Below, piece by piece: positions 17,830 through 27,602 of a DNA stretch of 64,000 nucleotides. The stretch spans positions 1-64,000 of the forward strand of contig CAWFGW010000002.1 of assembly GCA_963815495.1 (NCBI GenBank). The letters are read 5' to 3'. A program made the translations under genes and the position numbers. Source of the stretch: CAWFGW01 sp963815495 (GTDB taxonomy: Bacteria; Bacteroidota; Bacteroidia; Cytophagales; JAAEPT01). Each line of letters starts with the position of its first letter. Position 1 is the stretch's first letter. The notes under the pieces were generated by a model that ran no database searches, was not told the origin of the DNA, and saw only the letters and a program-made list of their open reading frames with translations.

Positions 17830-18930
17830 ATGCAAAAAATGATGTTGAGACAATTATGTTTTTTTATACTGGTGATTGTTAGTTTTCAAGGACTAGCTCA
17901 ACAGGAAATTCAGAGCTCACAATTCATGGTAAACCCTTTTTTGTTGAACCCAGCTTATTCAAGTATGGATGATAATATTGATGCTAAATTCTCGTACCGA
18001 AATCAATGGATTGGTGTAGAAGGAGCACCTGTGACCACCTACTTTTCTATTCATTCTCCCTTGGGTAAACCGCGTTGGGCACAGACACACCCAGGTGATT
18101 TTCATAATTGGCATGGGGCAGGTCTACAAGTCATCAATGATCGTATTGGACCATTCAATGATTATAGGTTTAATGCAAACTACTCATATAATATAGGTTT
18201 TACTCAGGGCGATGGTTATGGGTATAACCACACAGATGGATTACGGGTAGCTTTGGGAGCATTTTTTACGATGAACAACAGGTCGTTAAATAATGATTTG
18301 TTATCGCGTAGTAAAACAAACTTAGGAACGAGAATTGATAATGACGCAGTAGTGGATGATGAGGTATATGATGAGTTAAACTACTTTACTGGGCAAACTT
18401 TCTTTGATGCCAATTTTGGGGTGTTACTTTATTATGGTGAAAAATATTATTTAGGATTTTCTTCTACTCAGTTGTTTGAACAAGAGTTGTTTTTAAGGGA
18501 AAAGAGTAAGCTAAGTAGGCATTACTTTTTGACAGGGAAAACCAAACATCAAATCAATGAAGCATTTTATTTAATCCCTTCGGTGATTTTGAAGTATGTA
18601 AATAATGCACCAAGTTCTTATAACATCAATGTTCGATTAGATTGGCAAGATAAATTATTCGGGGGATTAGCCTATCGGTCTGATGACTCCATGATAATGA
18701 TGTTAGGCGCGGAGGTAAAATGGGGTGAAAAAATCAAAAACTTTAGAAGGGATAAACATCGATACAGAATGCATTTTTATTATAGTTACGACTTTACAAT
18801 CAGTAAGTTGAATACTAAAAACTTGAATGGGAGAAGTGCTGGTTCTCATGAAATCACCATCGCTTTTTTATTGCCACCCTATTACACAGAAAGAAATGCC
18901 GAGGACACCTGGGATTGGATGAGGCGGTAG
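17830..18930 (+). CDS. PorP/SprF-family type IX secretion membrane protein
   Basis: A 366-residue outer-membrane beta-barrel of the PorP/SprF family. The signal peptide (residues 1-23, ending GLAQ) is followed by the family hallmark QFMVNPFLLNPAYSS and FSYRNQWIG; many short amphipathic strands follow, and the protein ends with aromatic-rich strands. SprF-type proteins are needed to secrete or anchor the specific CHU_C protein encoded next to them, here the giant gene five bases upstream. This cotranscribed pair is common in gliding Bacteroidota, where several such sets occur per genome. Confidence 0.92.
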   Translation: MQKMMLRQLCFFILVIVSFQGLAQQEIQSSQFMVNPFLLNPAYSSMDDNIDAKFSYRNQWIGVEGAPVTTYFSIHSPLGKPRWAQTHPGDFHNWHGAGLQVINDRIGPFNDYRFNANYSYNIGFTQGDGYGYNHTDGLRVALGAFFTMNNRSLNNDLLSRSKTNLGTRIDNDAVVDDEVYDELNYFTGQTFFDANFGVLLYYGEKYYLGFSSTQLFEQELFLREKSKLSRHYFLTGKTKHQINEAFYLIPSVILKYVNNAPSSYNINVRLDWQDKLFGGLAYRSDDSMIMMLGAEVKWGEKIKNFRRDKHRYRMHFYYSYDFTISKLNTKNLNGRSAGSHEITIAFLLPPYYTERNAEDTWDWMRR

Positions 18931-18933
18931 TTT

Positions 18934-19800
18934 TTATTGTTGTTTAAAAGAATAAATAAACGCATGAGAGGAAGCAGATGCTTCAGAAGCAATATACATG
19001 TTGCCATGTGTGTCAAACGCTAGACCTTCTGGTTGAGGTAACTCAGGGATGTTTAAGTTGTGTACGGAAATTAGTTCTCCCTCTGTTGAGAGTAGTGTTA
19101 AAGTCTTTTCAACCGAATCAATAATATAGAACATGCCATTAGTTGGGTGAATTGCGATAGCGGCAGGCTTATAGTTAACTTTGGAATGCTTTTTATCCAA
19201 CAAATCCGCAACAGCCTCTGTTTTAATGGTGAATTCGGGTTTCTTTTTTACTTTTTTATCATCCAGCCCAAAAGCATAAATAGCTTTTTTATTTTTTATT
19301 TTTTTCTTTATTCCAGCTTTTTCTTTGCACAAAATTAATAAACGATCATTTTTTGTGTCGTAACAAAGCCCTTCAGTGTCGTTTTTTGTGCTTAATCTCG
19401 TATCATATTTCTTTACTTTATAATCAGCTGACTGGTAGTCTTTGATTCGAAATAAATCACCGTCACTTCTCAAAATGTACAAGTCATCCTTTACAAGGCA
19501 GAGATCTTCATAATCCCCCTTTTTCTCAAATTTAAGTTCTTGTGTGATTGATTCAGAAGATAAATTATAGAAATAGACAATCCCTTTTTCATCTTGAATG
19601 CACGCAAGAGTTTCTGCATTTATAAACTTAATACCTGATATTTCATTTAAAGTTTGAGGTAAGTCGTACTTATGTATAGGATTGTTTAGGTTATACTTAA
19701 GGGGCGTTTGTGTGTTTTCTTTTTTCCAAAGTATTGCTAAGGCTGCAAAACAGCCAATTGATAAAATCGTTACATAAATTAATTTTCTCATTGATTTCAA
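18934..19800 (-). CDS. SdiA-regulated-domain beta-propeller protein
   Basis: A 288-residue protein with an N-terminal membrane anchor or signal (residues about 8-25) and a SdiA-regulated (YjiK-like) propeller domain: LNEISGIKFI, KKGDYEDLCLV, NDTEGLCYD, KPAAIAIHPTNG and PQPEGLAFDTHGNMYIASE are the repeating blade motifs. The family is extracytoplasmic; enzymatic activity is not established. A Lys-rich insertion (about residues 165-190) lies between blades. It is convergent with the PorP/SprF gene, 3 bases apart. Confidence 0.75.
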   Translation of the reverse strand: MKSMRKLIYVTILSIGCFAALAILWKKENTQTPLKYNLNNPIHKYDLPQTLNEISGIKFINAETLACIQDEKGIVYFYNLSSESITQELKFEKKGDYEDLCLVKDDLYILRSDGDLFRIKDYQSADYKVKKYDTRLSTKNDTEGLCYDTKNDRLLILCKEKAGIKKKIKNKKAIYAFGLDDKKVKKKPEFTIKTEAVADLLDKKHSKVNYKPAAIAIHPTNGMFYIIDSVEKTLTLLSTEGELISVHNLNIPELPQPEGLAFDTHGNMYIASEASASSHAFIYSFKQQ

Positions 19801-19891
19801 ATTCTACTCAAAATAATCAAAATAGGTTCGAAACGCCAATTTCTCTTCATTCTCGTCTTAATTTTATAACTTCGTTGTAAATTCCAACTAC

Positions 19892-21332
19892 ATGAAACAT
19901 GCACTGTATTTAGTCATAGTAATGAGTTTTTTTGCTTGTGGTCAGCAACATATCAAAACAGTTGATACTGAAAAAAAAACTAATGAAGTATCTATTACTA
20001 GTCTTCCTTTTGTTGAGTCAGATTCCTTGATTTTATCACCAGGACTAACATACAAAGTACTTTTTACTGAAGGTGACACCGTATATAATACTCAAAAAGA
20101 ATCTGCTCCGGCAAAAGGCTCTCAAGATTTAGTAGTTTATTTACCTAATAATGGTTCTAGTACGGTAGGGAAGTTGTTTGTAAGTCATGAGTCAGCTTCG
20201 GTGAATGACAAGTTAGGTCATGGAGGAGGAGCAACCATTATGGCTAGTTGAAAATAGAAACGGATGGAAAGTAAAAGGAAATAAATACAATGTCGATTTT
20301 TCAAATGTTGGGTACACCATGCGAAATTGTGGAGGAAAACTTACTCCTTACGGAACAATTTTAATGGCTGAAGAAACAATTCCAAGCACAAATGAGGAGT
20401 TAGTTGGTAAAGTAATTAATCAGGGAGAACCGCTTGTTGATACACTGAAAGATAACTTTGGGTGGATGGTAGAAGTGGATCCAAAATCAAAAAAGGCATT
20501 ACGAAAATTGACCTCCATGGGTCGGTTTTCACATGAAGATGCCATTTGTTTATCCGATAACAAAACAGTGATTTTGACAAATGATGAGTCACCTGCTGTA
20601 CTTTTTAAATTTGTAGCTAGTCAGGAAAACGATTTTTCACAAGGTGAATTATTTGCTTACGCTGAAAATGGGAAACATTGGATTACTTTACCTAACGATT
20701 ATACTTCATTAAGAAACATCAAAGAGGTTGCAATTAAATTGGGTGCAACTTTATTTGTACGTCATGAATGGATTACTCAAGTGGGAGATAATATCTATAT
20801 CACTGAAACAGGGCACGACTTCATGCAATGGGAAAGTGCTATCGCCCTAGGAGGAAAGCCTGCCTCTTATTTTGAAAAGCTTAAAACAAGTAATGGGAAT
20901 TATTCTGATTATTATGGGCGAGTGTTAAAATTGAATATAAAAACATGGGAATTATCGGTGCAAATTGAAGGTGGAATGTTGGGGGATCTGAGCTGTTTTT
21001 CTAATCCTGACTGCATTAATAATTTCTCTTATGGAGGGAGAAATTACTTAATTATAAGCGAAGACGTTATTGGACTAACTAAAGGCCGCGTTTCTAATAA
21101 AGCATTAGCAACTGGTGAGATGTATTGTGAAGTTTATTTACTAGACTTAAGCATTAAGGATCCCAAGCCGAGCGATTTGATTCGAATGGCTACAGCACCC
21201 AAAGGAAGTGAAACCACAGGTTTATACTTCACCCCCAATCAAAAGACCTTGTTTATGGCTATTCAACATCCTGATTATACAAACAAAAAGCCTTTTGACA
21301 TTACCAGTGTCATAGCTGTTACTGGATTTTAA
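19892..21332 (+). pseudogene. PhoX-like (DUF839) secreted lipoprotein gene with a +1 frameshift
   Basis: Two overlapping frames encode successive parts of one protein. The first (19892-20251) has a lipoprotein signal (FFACG, Cys16) and the start of the fold, ending GHGGGATIM then a stop. The second frame resumes at about 20243 with LVENRNGWKVKG and runs to 21332 with MAEETIP, MGRFSHEDAICL, ILTNDESPAVLFKFV and ITETGHDF, which match DUF839/PhoX-type phosphatases. Removing one G in TATGGCTAG (about 20242) restores a single frame of about 480 codons. PhoX enzymes are calcium-dependent alkaline phosphatases, but this copy may have another substrate. Either the gene is broken or there is a sequencing error; the next gene has the same type of lesion. 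Confidence 0.7.
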
Positions 21333-21358
21333 TTCTCCCACAGAAAAAAAGTTGAAAA

Positions 21359-22541
21359 TTGGAAATAATAGAAGTAAAGTCCCAAGATGAGGTGAATGAG
21401 TTTATTAATTTGCCGATTCGTCTTTATAAACATGAGCCACATTGGATTCGTCCAATTGATAAAGATATAGAAGATGTATTTCATGCAGATACTAACAAAT
21501 TTTTTAGACATGGAGAATGTACCCGTTGGATTTTAAAAGACACTTCTGGGAATAACAATTGGTCGGGTTGCCGCTTTCATAAATAAAAAAACACGTAAAG
21601 AAAAAAACAGTCAAGGACAGCAGTTAGAAGTTGGCGGAATGGGTTTTTTCGAATGTGTGGAAAATAAAGATGTAGCATTTAAATTGTTTGATACTGCTAA
21701 AGCATGGTTGCTAGATCGTGATATTAATACCATGGAAGGTCCTATTAACTTTGGTGAACGTGATAACTGGTGGGGGTTATTGACAGAGGGACACGAGATA
21801 GACCCGAACTACAAAATGCCTTGGACGTTTCCTTATTACCAAAAGTTTTTTGAGGATTATGGGTTTCAAGTCTATTTTAAGCAGCTCACCTTTGGACGTA
21901 AAGTAAATGCACCATTAAAGCCGCAGTATTTAGAACAAGCCGAACGATTGTTTGCGGACCCGAAGTTTGAGTTTAAAAAGCTCAACATGAAAAAGTTGGA
22001 ACAATTTACTGAAGACTTTAGAACGATTTATAACAAAGCGTGGGTAAAACATGCAGGTGTAAAAGGAATGACTTCGCTGCAAGCAAAATCTATTATGAAA
22101 CAAATGAAGCCCATTTTAGATCCTGATATTGTCTACTTTGCTTATTATGATAATGAGCCTATTGCTTTTTTCCTTAACCTACCTGAAGTCAATCAAATAT
22201 TCCGTTTTTTAAACGGGAAGTTGGATTGGCTAGGAAAGTTGAAGTTTCTATACCACAAATTTGCTCGAACAAACAAAAAAATGGTTGGAAGAGGTTTTGG
22301 TATTGTACCTGAATTTCAAAGTCGTGGTGTTGTAGCGGGTATTGTTGAGTATTGCAGACGTGTAGTCCAAGACGAAATTCGCGGACGGTATATCGATTAC
22401 GAAATGAATTGGATAGGTGATTTTAATCCCAAGATGGTAAAGGTAGCAGCAACCATTGGTGAGGTTGTGAAAACACATACTACCTATCGAAAGATGTTAG
22501 ATAAGGAATTGGTTTTTGAGCGTTGTAAGGTCATTGATTAA
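21359..22541 (+). pseudogene. GNAT-like acyltransferase gene with a +1 frameshift
   Basis: Frame one (21359-21586) encodes the N-terminus (VNEFINLPIRLYKHEPHWI) and frame two carries on to 22541. Reading across about 21552-21560 in the second frame gives IGRVAAFINKKTRKEK and then GGMGFFECVEN, exactly the expected continuation of this about 390-residue Bacteroidota GNAT-like family; one extra A in AATAACAATT explains it. The C-terminal half has GPINFGERDNWWGLLTEG and GFGIVPEFQSRGV, the latter resembling the acetyl-CoA loop. The substrate is unknown. The start is TTG; no ATG is available before the domain. Its 3' end overlaps the convergent DUF6134 gene by 4 bases. Confidence 0.72.
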
Positions 22542-23131
22542 GAGTCTCTTTTAAAAACCAAATCGACCATCGTTCTAAATACTCTGATTTCTTGAAGTTC
22601 ACCAGCTTTATAAACATAGTGATTGATTTTTCCGTGAGGGAGCGTTAATTTATAAATTCCAGGAGAGATAACTTCTAATGGACACATTTGTTGATAGCTT
22701 TCAGCAAAAATGCGGGAATGACCTTTTGGTTCTTCAAAATATAGCATGCTTGTTGAAAAATGAATTGGGCGAGCAAGGGTGAATTTTTCTTCTTTCGGAT
22801 TTTTTAAACACAAATACTCCGAACCATTTAAACTGGTGATTCGGTGTTCTTCCAGTTCTTTGTTCATAATTTGTTTCGTCTCAGAACTTTTTAGTTTCCC
22901 GGATTGAAAAATCACATCCATACTTGTTTCTCTAACATATTTAAAAAATACTCGAAAACTCGCTATCGAAGTGACTGAATAAGTAGTGTTTGTTTTTGTG
23001 GTTGCTTTATGCGCGTTGATGTTCCCAATTTCATCATCTCCATTTAAAATTTTAAACCGAACTGACTGTGCATTTATTGCCAGATAACTAGTTAAAAATA
23101 ATACTGAAACGAATAGAATATTGAGTTTCAT
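22538..23131 (-). CDS. DUF6134 family secreted protein
   Basis: A 197-residue protein with a signal peptide (residues 1-21, ending INAQS). The rest is beta-rich and matches the DUF6134 pattern: the early FKILNGDDEIGNI, a central SMDVIFQSGKLKSSETKQ, and HFSTSMLYFEEPKG. No function is known for this family, which is common in Bacteroidota and probably periplasmic or outer-membrane associated. No catalytic motif is visible. It lies behind lysS on the same strand, after the lysS terminator, so it is probably a separate unit. Confidence 0.7.
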   Translation of the reverse strand: MKLNILFVSVLFLTSYLAINAQSVRFKILNGDDEIGNINAHKATTKTNTTYSVTSIASFRVFFKYVRETSMDVIFQSGKLKSSETKQIMNKELEEHRITSLNGSEYLCLKNPKEEKFTLARPIHFSTSMLYFEEPKGHSRIFAESYQQMCPLEVISPGIYKLTLPHGKINHYVYKAGELQEIRVFRTMVDLVFKRDS

Positions 23132-23183
23132 AAAAGTGATATACGCTGAGATAGTATCTTAAGATACGTTTTAAAAATAAATA

Positions 23184-23222
23184 AAAAAACTCCCCTATCA
23201 GAATGTGTTTTGATAGGGGAGT
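23184..23222 (-). terminator. Terminator of lysS
   Basis: ACTCCCCTATCA (23189-23200) pairs with TGATAGGGGAGT (23211-23222) as a perfect 12-bp stem with a 10-base loop. On the minus strand it is followed by a T-run (23184-23190). It lies 22 bases after the lysS stop. Confidence 0.9.
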
Positions 23223-23244
23223 CTCTAACTTGTTTCAAATGTGT

Positions 23245-24975
23245 TTATTTCTCAATCCATGCTGTCACCTCTTCCAATGTAGGGGCTTTAGCATCTATTT
23301 TAAGTTTTTTTCTAAGACCACACACATCATTGAATAGTTTACTTGGTGTAGCCTCTTTCAGTTGAGGTATGGTTAGTATTCCTGCTTTTTGAAGCGCAGG
23401 AATCCATACTGCTGCTATTCCTTGATCAGTATAATCTTTATCAGACGCCATCACTACTTTTTTCTCAGGTTTCATCTGAGGAAAAAATAGTACATCTTGA
23501 ATGGAGTTAGAGTTTGTCATTATCATCGCTAATCGATCAATTCCAATTCCTAATCCAGCTGTTGGAGGCATACCATATTCTAATGCACGTAAAAAATCTT
23601 CATCCAGCATCATTGCTTCATCATCGCCCATGTCTCTTAATTTTAATTGATCTTCAAAACGCTCGCGCTGATCAATGGGGTCATTTAGCTCTGAGAAAGC
23701 ATTACAAATCTCTTTTCCATTACAAATTGCCTCAAAGCGTTCGACCAAACCTTCTTTCGTTCGATGTTTTTTAGCCAGTGGAGACATTTCTAATGGGTAG
23801 TCAGTAATAAAGGTTGGTTGAATTAACTTAGGCTCACAATTTTCACCAAAGATTTCATCAATCAATTTCCCTTTTCCCATGGAGTCATCAACATCCACAC
23901 CTAGTTTTTTTGCAGTAGTCTTTAATTCCTCTAATTCCATGTTGGAGATATCCACTCCAGTGAAATGTTCGATTGCCTCAAACATGGTGTATCGTTTCCA
24001 TGGTCGCTCAAAGTTGATTTCGTTGTCACCAACTTTTAGGGTTGTTTTACCATGAAGTTTTATAGCTACTGTTTCAACCATTTCCTCCACTAAATCCATA
24101 ATCCAATAGTAGTCTTTATAGGCTGCATACAATTCTACTTGTGTAAATTCTGGATTGTGAAAGCGTGACATTCCTTCATTTCTAAAGTCTTTAGCAAACT
24201 CAAACACCCGGTTAAATCCACCTACAATTAATCTTTTAAGATATAATTCATTGGCTATTCGCAAATAAAGCGGCATATCCAAGGTGTTATGATGGGTTTT
24301 AAAAGGGCGAGCTGCTGCACCACCATATAGTGGTTGAAGAACGGGCGTTTCTACTTCCAAAAAGGAACGGTTTAAAAGATATTCTCTCATCGCTTGTACC
24401 ATCTTAGAGCGTTGTACAAACGTGTTTCTTACTTCTGGATTTACAATAAGGTCAACATAACGTTGTCTAAATCGCATCTCTGGGTCAGAAAACGCATCAT
24501 GTTGGGTCACATTTCCAGCTTCATCTTTTGTCTGTTTAACTACTGGGAGTGGTTTTAATGACTTTGATAATAAGTGTAGTTTGGTCACTTGAACAGTTAT
24601 TTCACCCATTTGGGTAGTGAATACATGTCCTTGAACACCAATAATATCACCAATATCAAGTAGCTTTTTAAAAACGGTGTTGTATAAAGTTTTATCCTCA
24701 CCTAGACATATCTCATCACGGTTGATGTAAAGTTGTATTCGTCCACGATCATCTTGAATTTCTGCAAAGGAAGCTTTTCCTTGGATTCGTTTACTCATTA
24801 AGCGACCACTAAGAGAAACACTTTTGTAATCAGTTTTTCGCTTCTCATAGTTTTGAAGTATATCCTTGGTATTGGTATTTACATTAAAGGTTTCTGATGG
24901 ATAGGGGTTGATGCCCATTTTCATCAATTCTAACCTCTCTTCTCTCCTGTGTAATTCCTGTTCGCTTAACATCAT
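23245..24975 (-). CDS. lysS: Lysyl-tRNA synthetase (class II)
   Basis: A 576-residue class IIb synthetase that charges tRNA-Lys. The N-terminal OB-fold anticodon domain (about 55-150; GRLMSKRIQGKASFAEIQD) is followed by motif 1 (FLEVETPVLQP), motif 2 (FRNEGMSRFHNPEF) and motif 3 (GLGIGIDRLAMI). It is about 70 residues longer than E. coli LysS because of a C-terminal helical extension (DYTDQGIAAVWIPALQKAG to the end), usual in Bacteroidota. A TATATTTG box on the minus strand lies 28 bases upstream of the start. No T-box or other leader regulator is seen. Confidence 0.95.
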   Translation of the reverse strand: MMLSEQELHRREERLELMKMGINPYPSETFNVNTNTKDILQNYEKRKTDYKSVSLSGRLMSKRIQGKASFAEIQDDRGRIQLYINRDEICLGEDKTLYNTVFKKLLDIGDIIGVQGHVFTTQMGEITVQVTKLHLLSKSLKPLPVVKQTKDEAGNVTQHDAFSDPEMRFRQRYVDLIVNPEVRNTFVQRSKMVQAMREYLLNRSFLEVETPVLQPLYGGAAARPFKTHHNTLDMPLYLRIANELYLKRLIVGGFNRVFEFAKDFRNEGMSRFHNPEFTQVELYAAYKDYYWIMDLVEEMVETVAIKLHGKTTLKVGDNEINFERPWKRYTMFEAIEHFTGVDISNMELEELKTTAKKLGVDVDDSMGKGKLIDEIFGENCEPKLIQPTFITDYPLEMSPLAKKHRTKEGLVERFEAICNGKEICNAFSELNDPIDQRERFEDQLKLRDMGDDEAMMLDEDFLRALEYGMPPTAGLGIGIDRLAMIMTNSNSIQDVLFFPQMKPEKKVVMASDKDYTDQGIAAVWIPALQKAGILTIPQLKEATPSKLFNDVCGLRKKLKIDAKAPTLEEVTAWIEK

Positions 24976-25003
24976 ATTGTTTTAATCCACTTATATCAAA
25001 AGA

Positions 25004-25011
25004 CAAATATA
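25004..25011 (-). promoter_or_regulatory. -7 promoter box for lysS
   Basis: The minus strand reads TATATTTG, an exact TAnnTTTG, about 28 bases before the lysS start. No clear -33 element is visible. Confidence 0.5.
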
Positions 25012-25134
25012 AAATCTAAATTAATAACTTTAGCGGTGTTTTAAGAAGTTGAGCAAGATAATAGTTTAAAATATGCTTTTTAGCCATATCATGTTTGTTA
25101 CATCCCAGAAATTATAACTATTTTTATACGATTT

Positions 25135-26556
25135 ATGGGAGGAAATTATACACTGAATAAGTTAAAAGAGTGGAGGTATGTTGCATTGTTATGTATGGTG
25201 CTTGTTCCTTTTTTATATATAAGTCAGTTTAATCATCCCTCTGCTGATGATTATTGTTTTACAGTTAAGGCGCAAAATGAAGGAGTATGGGGTGCGCAGA
25301 AAATATTATTCACCAACTGGTCTGGTCGTTTTTTTTCTACCTTAATCACTACTTTAGGGCCATTATATTATAACTCGTTTTATTTAGTAAAGGTCTTTCC
25401 TGTGGCGGTATTGTTTTTAGCTTTTTTTTCTTTTTATAAATTGGTAGAGGTTTTATATCAATATAATTTACAGATAAAGCATTTGATCACTTTTAGTTTA
25501 AGCTTTCTCGTATTGTTTTTATTAGGTGTAAATAATTTGCCTGAAGGATTATATAGTTATACTGCTAGCTTACCTTATATCTTACCATTCATTTTTTTTA
25601 TTTTACTAATTACCTTGTTATTGAAACAAGTACTGAGACCTCTTTCTAACATGGAAAGGACATTGAAGTATTTGTTTTTGGTTTTCATTATTGGTTCAAA
25701 TGAAACAGCTGCTGTCTTAATGATTTTCTTTTCTACCAGTTTGTTTATTTTTTCACTTGCTACCACCAAGAAGGTTAATAAAAATTTGCTGATGTTTTGG
25801 GCTATCTCGCTAATTATAACAGGCCTTGTTTTGAGTTCGCCAGGGTTTTGGTTAAATACTGAAAATCCTGTTGTTTCAAACGTTAGTTTTAAAGACTTAG
25901 TTGTTAAGGGTTTTGTAATGACAAAAGAAAATGTGATGGTTTGGATTTTTAAATCACCCTTACTTTTTTTTTCATTTGTTTTAATTTTGTTCTCAAGGAA
26001 AAAAACAACTCAACTACATTTTTTAAAATCAATTCACCCCATTTTTTATTTGCTAGGTAGTTTTTTGCTTATGGTGTTACTGCATGTGTTTTCATTTTAT
26101 ACTATCGATTATGATCACCCAACACGGTTGTCTGTAATGTTGTTTGGTTTCTTTTTGGTTGTTTGGTTTTTTATTTTGCAGGAAACCGTTGTTTATTATC
26201 AAAACAACCACCTATTTCTGTATGATTTTTTACAGAAACATTGCTTGCAAAACATTTCCAAGAGACAATTTCTGAATGCTGCGTTTATTGGGATAACCGT
26301 TTTTGTGTTGCTTTCTTCTAATAATTTAAGAACGGTTGTTTATGAGACATTAAGCGGATATTTGTCAATATACGATCGCGAAAATGAAATTAGATACAAG
26401 ATGATAGAGGAATTAGAAGACACGGACTTGATTCAATTTACTATTCGGCCTAAGTCGTTATATTTAGAAGATATTACAACAGAGAAAGATGCATGGCAGA
26501 ACAACTGTTATGGATATTATTACAAAATGAAAGATGGAGTTACATTAGCTAAGTAA
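25135..26556 (+). CDS. DUF6056 family multi-pass membrane protein
   Basis: A 473-residue integral membrane protein with about ten hydrophobic helices. The first periplasmic loop has NHPSADDYCF, the acidic pair seen in DUF6056 and, more broadly, in GT-C-type glycosyltransferases, where such residues bind the metal or lipid-phosphate sugar donor. NWSGRFFS and SNETAAVLM are further family motifs. This suggests transfer of sugars from a polyprenyl carrier at the outer face of the inner membrane, but the activity is not proven. The next gene starts inside its stop codon (TAATG overlap), so the three genes to 29747 form an operon. Confidence 0.7.
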   Translation: MGGNYTLNKLKEWRYVALLCMVLVPFLYISQFNHPSADDYCFTVKAQNEGVWGAQKILFTNWSGRFFSTLITTLGPLYYNSFYLVKVFPVAVLFLAFFSFYKLVEVLYQYNLQIKHLITFSLSFLVLFLLGVNNLPEGLYSYTASLPYILPFIFFILLITLLLKQVLRPLSNMERTLKYLFLVFIIGSNETAAVLMIFFSTSLFIFSLATTKKVNKNLLMFWAISLIITGLVLSSPGFWLNTENPVVSNVSFKDLVVKGFVMTKENVMVWIFKSPLLFFSFVLILFSRKKTTQLHFLKSIHPIFYLLGSFLLMVLLHVFSFYTIDYDHPTRLSVMLFGFFLVVWFFILQETVVYYQNNHLFLYDFLQKHCLQNISKRQFLNAAFIGITVFVLLSSNNLRTVVYETLSGYLSIYDRENEIRYKMIEELEDTDLIQFTIRPKSLYLEDITTEKDAWQNNCYGYYYKMKDGVTLAK

Positions 26557-27593
26557 TGAGAAAATTCTACAAACTTTTATTGACTATCTTTTTGGTTGTG
26601 TGTGTGTTGTTGTTTGTGCATTACATCAATATTAAGTTAGATGTCGCTAGTATTCCCCCTTCATATTTTGTCTCGCAAGTTTCTGAAGTTAAGGTGGACC
26701 ATTTAAACTTTGATGAAAATAACAAAGAAAATGTAATACCTTACTTAAGCAAAGAACTAACCTATAGTGGTGTTCAAAGTATGAAGGTAACACCAAGTGT
26801 TGAGTTTGTAGACCTATTCGAATATTATTTGCCTGAGAGAAATAATAATGAATATTTGAACTCTGTACGACTGGATCTGATGATTTTTGCTCAAAGTCGG
26901 TTTTCTGAAGTTGTTGTGGTGGTAGAAATTACTGATTTCTCAGGAAAAATGGTTCAATGGAAAAATGTGAGACTAAATCCCACGTCTCTAAATCAATGGG
27001 AGCATATTTATCATTCGGTGTATTTGAACAGTGAGGCACGGGCACCGCAGAATAAAATTAAAGTATATCTTTGGAACGTCACAAAAGAAAATTTTTATGT
27101 TGATGATATAAGAGTAGCGGTTAGAAGGTCCAATACAGAGCCAGTTACTAGAAACGAACTACCATTAAATGTTTTTGTTCAGAATTTTTCACCTAATATA
27201 AAGTCAAATTATAACGGATTGATTGATGCAAAGGACTCCATTAGTTATTTGCACATAACTCCGTCAGATCTTTTTACTTCACCCTTTGTAGTGGATTTCG
27301 ATAGTGTATCATCTAATATTTTACCTAGTAAAATCAATGTTAGTTTTAGTTATAAATCAATAAACCTTAATGATAATATAAAATTAGCTTTTGAATTTAG
27401 AAACAAGGAATCCCAAAACAGGTCTTTTTATTATTATCAAGTTCCAAACTATTATCAAAATGAATGGCAGAGATCTTCAACGGATGTATACATTCCTGAA
27501 GAGTATCGATACAATGGTGAAATGATTTCGTACTTTTGGAATATTGGACAGAATGAGTTGAATGTTGAGAGGGTTAAATATGTGTTTTTTTAA
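26556..27593 (+). CDS. Membrane-anchored protein with two tandem beta domains, unknown function
   Basis: A 345-residue protein with one N-terminal transmembrane helix (residues about 7-25) and no recognised family. The remainder is beta-rich and seems to contain two copies of one jelly-roll-like domain: the segment about 148-190 (NQWEHIYHSVYL, IKVYLWNVTKENFYVDDIRV) aligns with about 303-345 (NEWQRSSTDVYI, ISYFWNIGQNELNVERVKYV). The topology puts both domains on the periplasmic side. Lying between DUF6056 and DUF6311 genes with 4-bp or shorter junctions, it may bind the glycan or lipid-linked substrate those membrane proteins handle. Confidence 0.6.
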   Translation: MRKFYKLLLTIFLVVCVLLFVHYINIKLDVASIPPSYFVSQVSEVKVDHLNFDENNKENVIPYLSKELTYSGVQSMKVTPSVEFVDLFEYYLPERNNNEYLNSVRLDLMIFAQSRFSEVVVVVEITDFSGKMVQWKNVRLNPTSLNQWEHIYHSVYLNSEARAPQNKIKVYLWNVTKENFYVDDIRVAVRRSNTEPVTRNELPLNVFVQNFSPNIKSNYNGLIDAKDSISYLHITPSDLFTSPFVVDFDSVSSNILPSKINVSFSYKSINLNDNIKLAFEFRNKESQNRSFYYYQVPNYYQNEWQRSSTDVYIPEEYRYNGEMISYFWNIGQNELNVERVKYVFF

Positions 27594-27602
27594 ATTGAAT
27601 AA

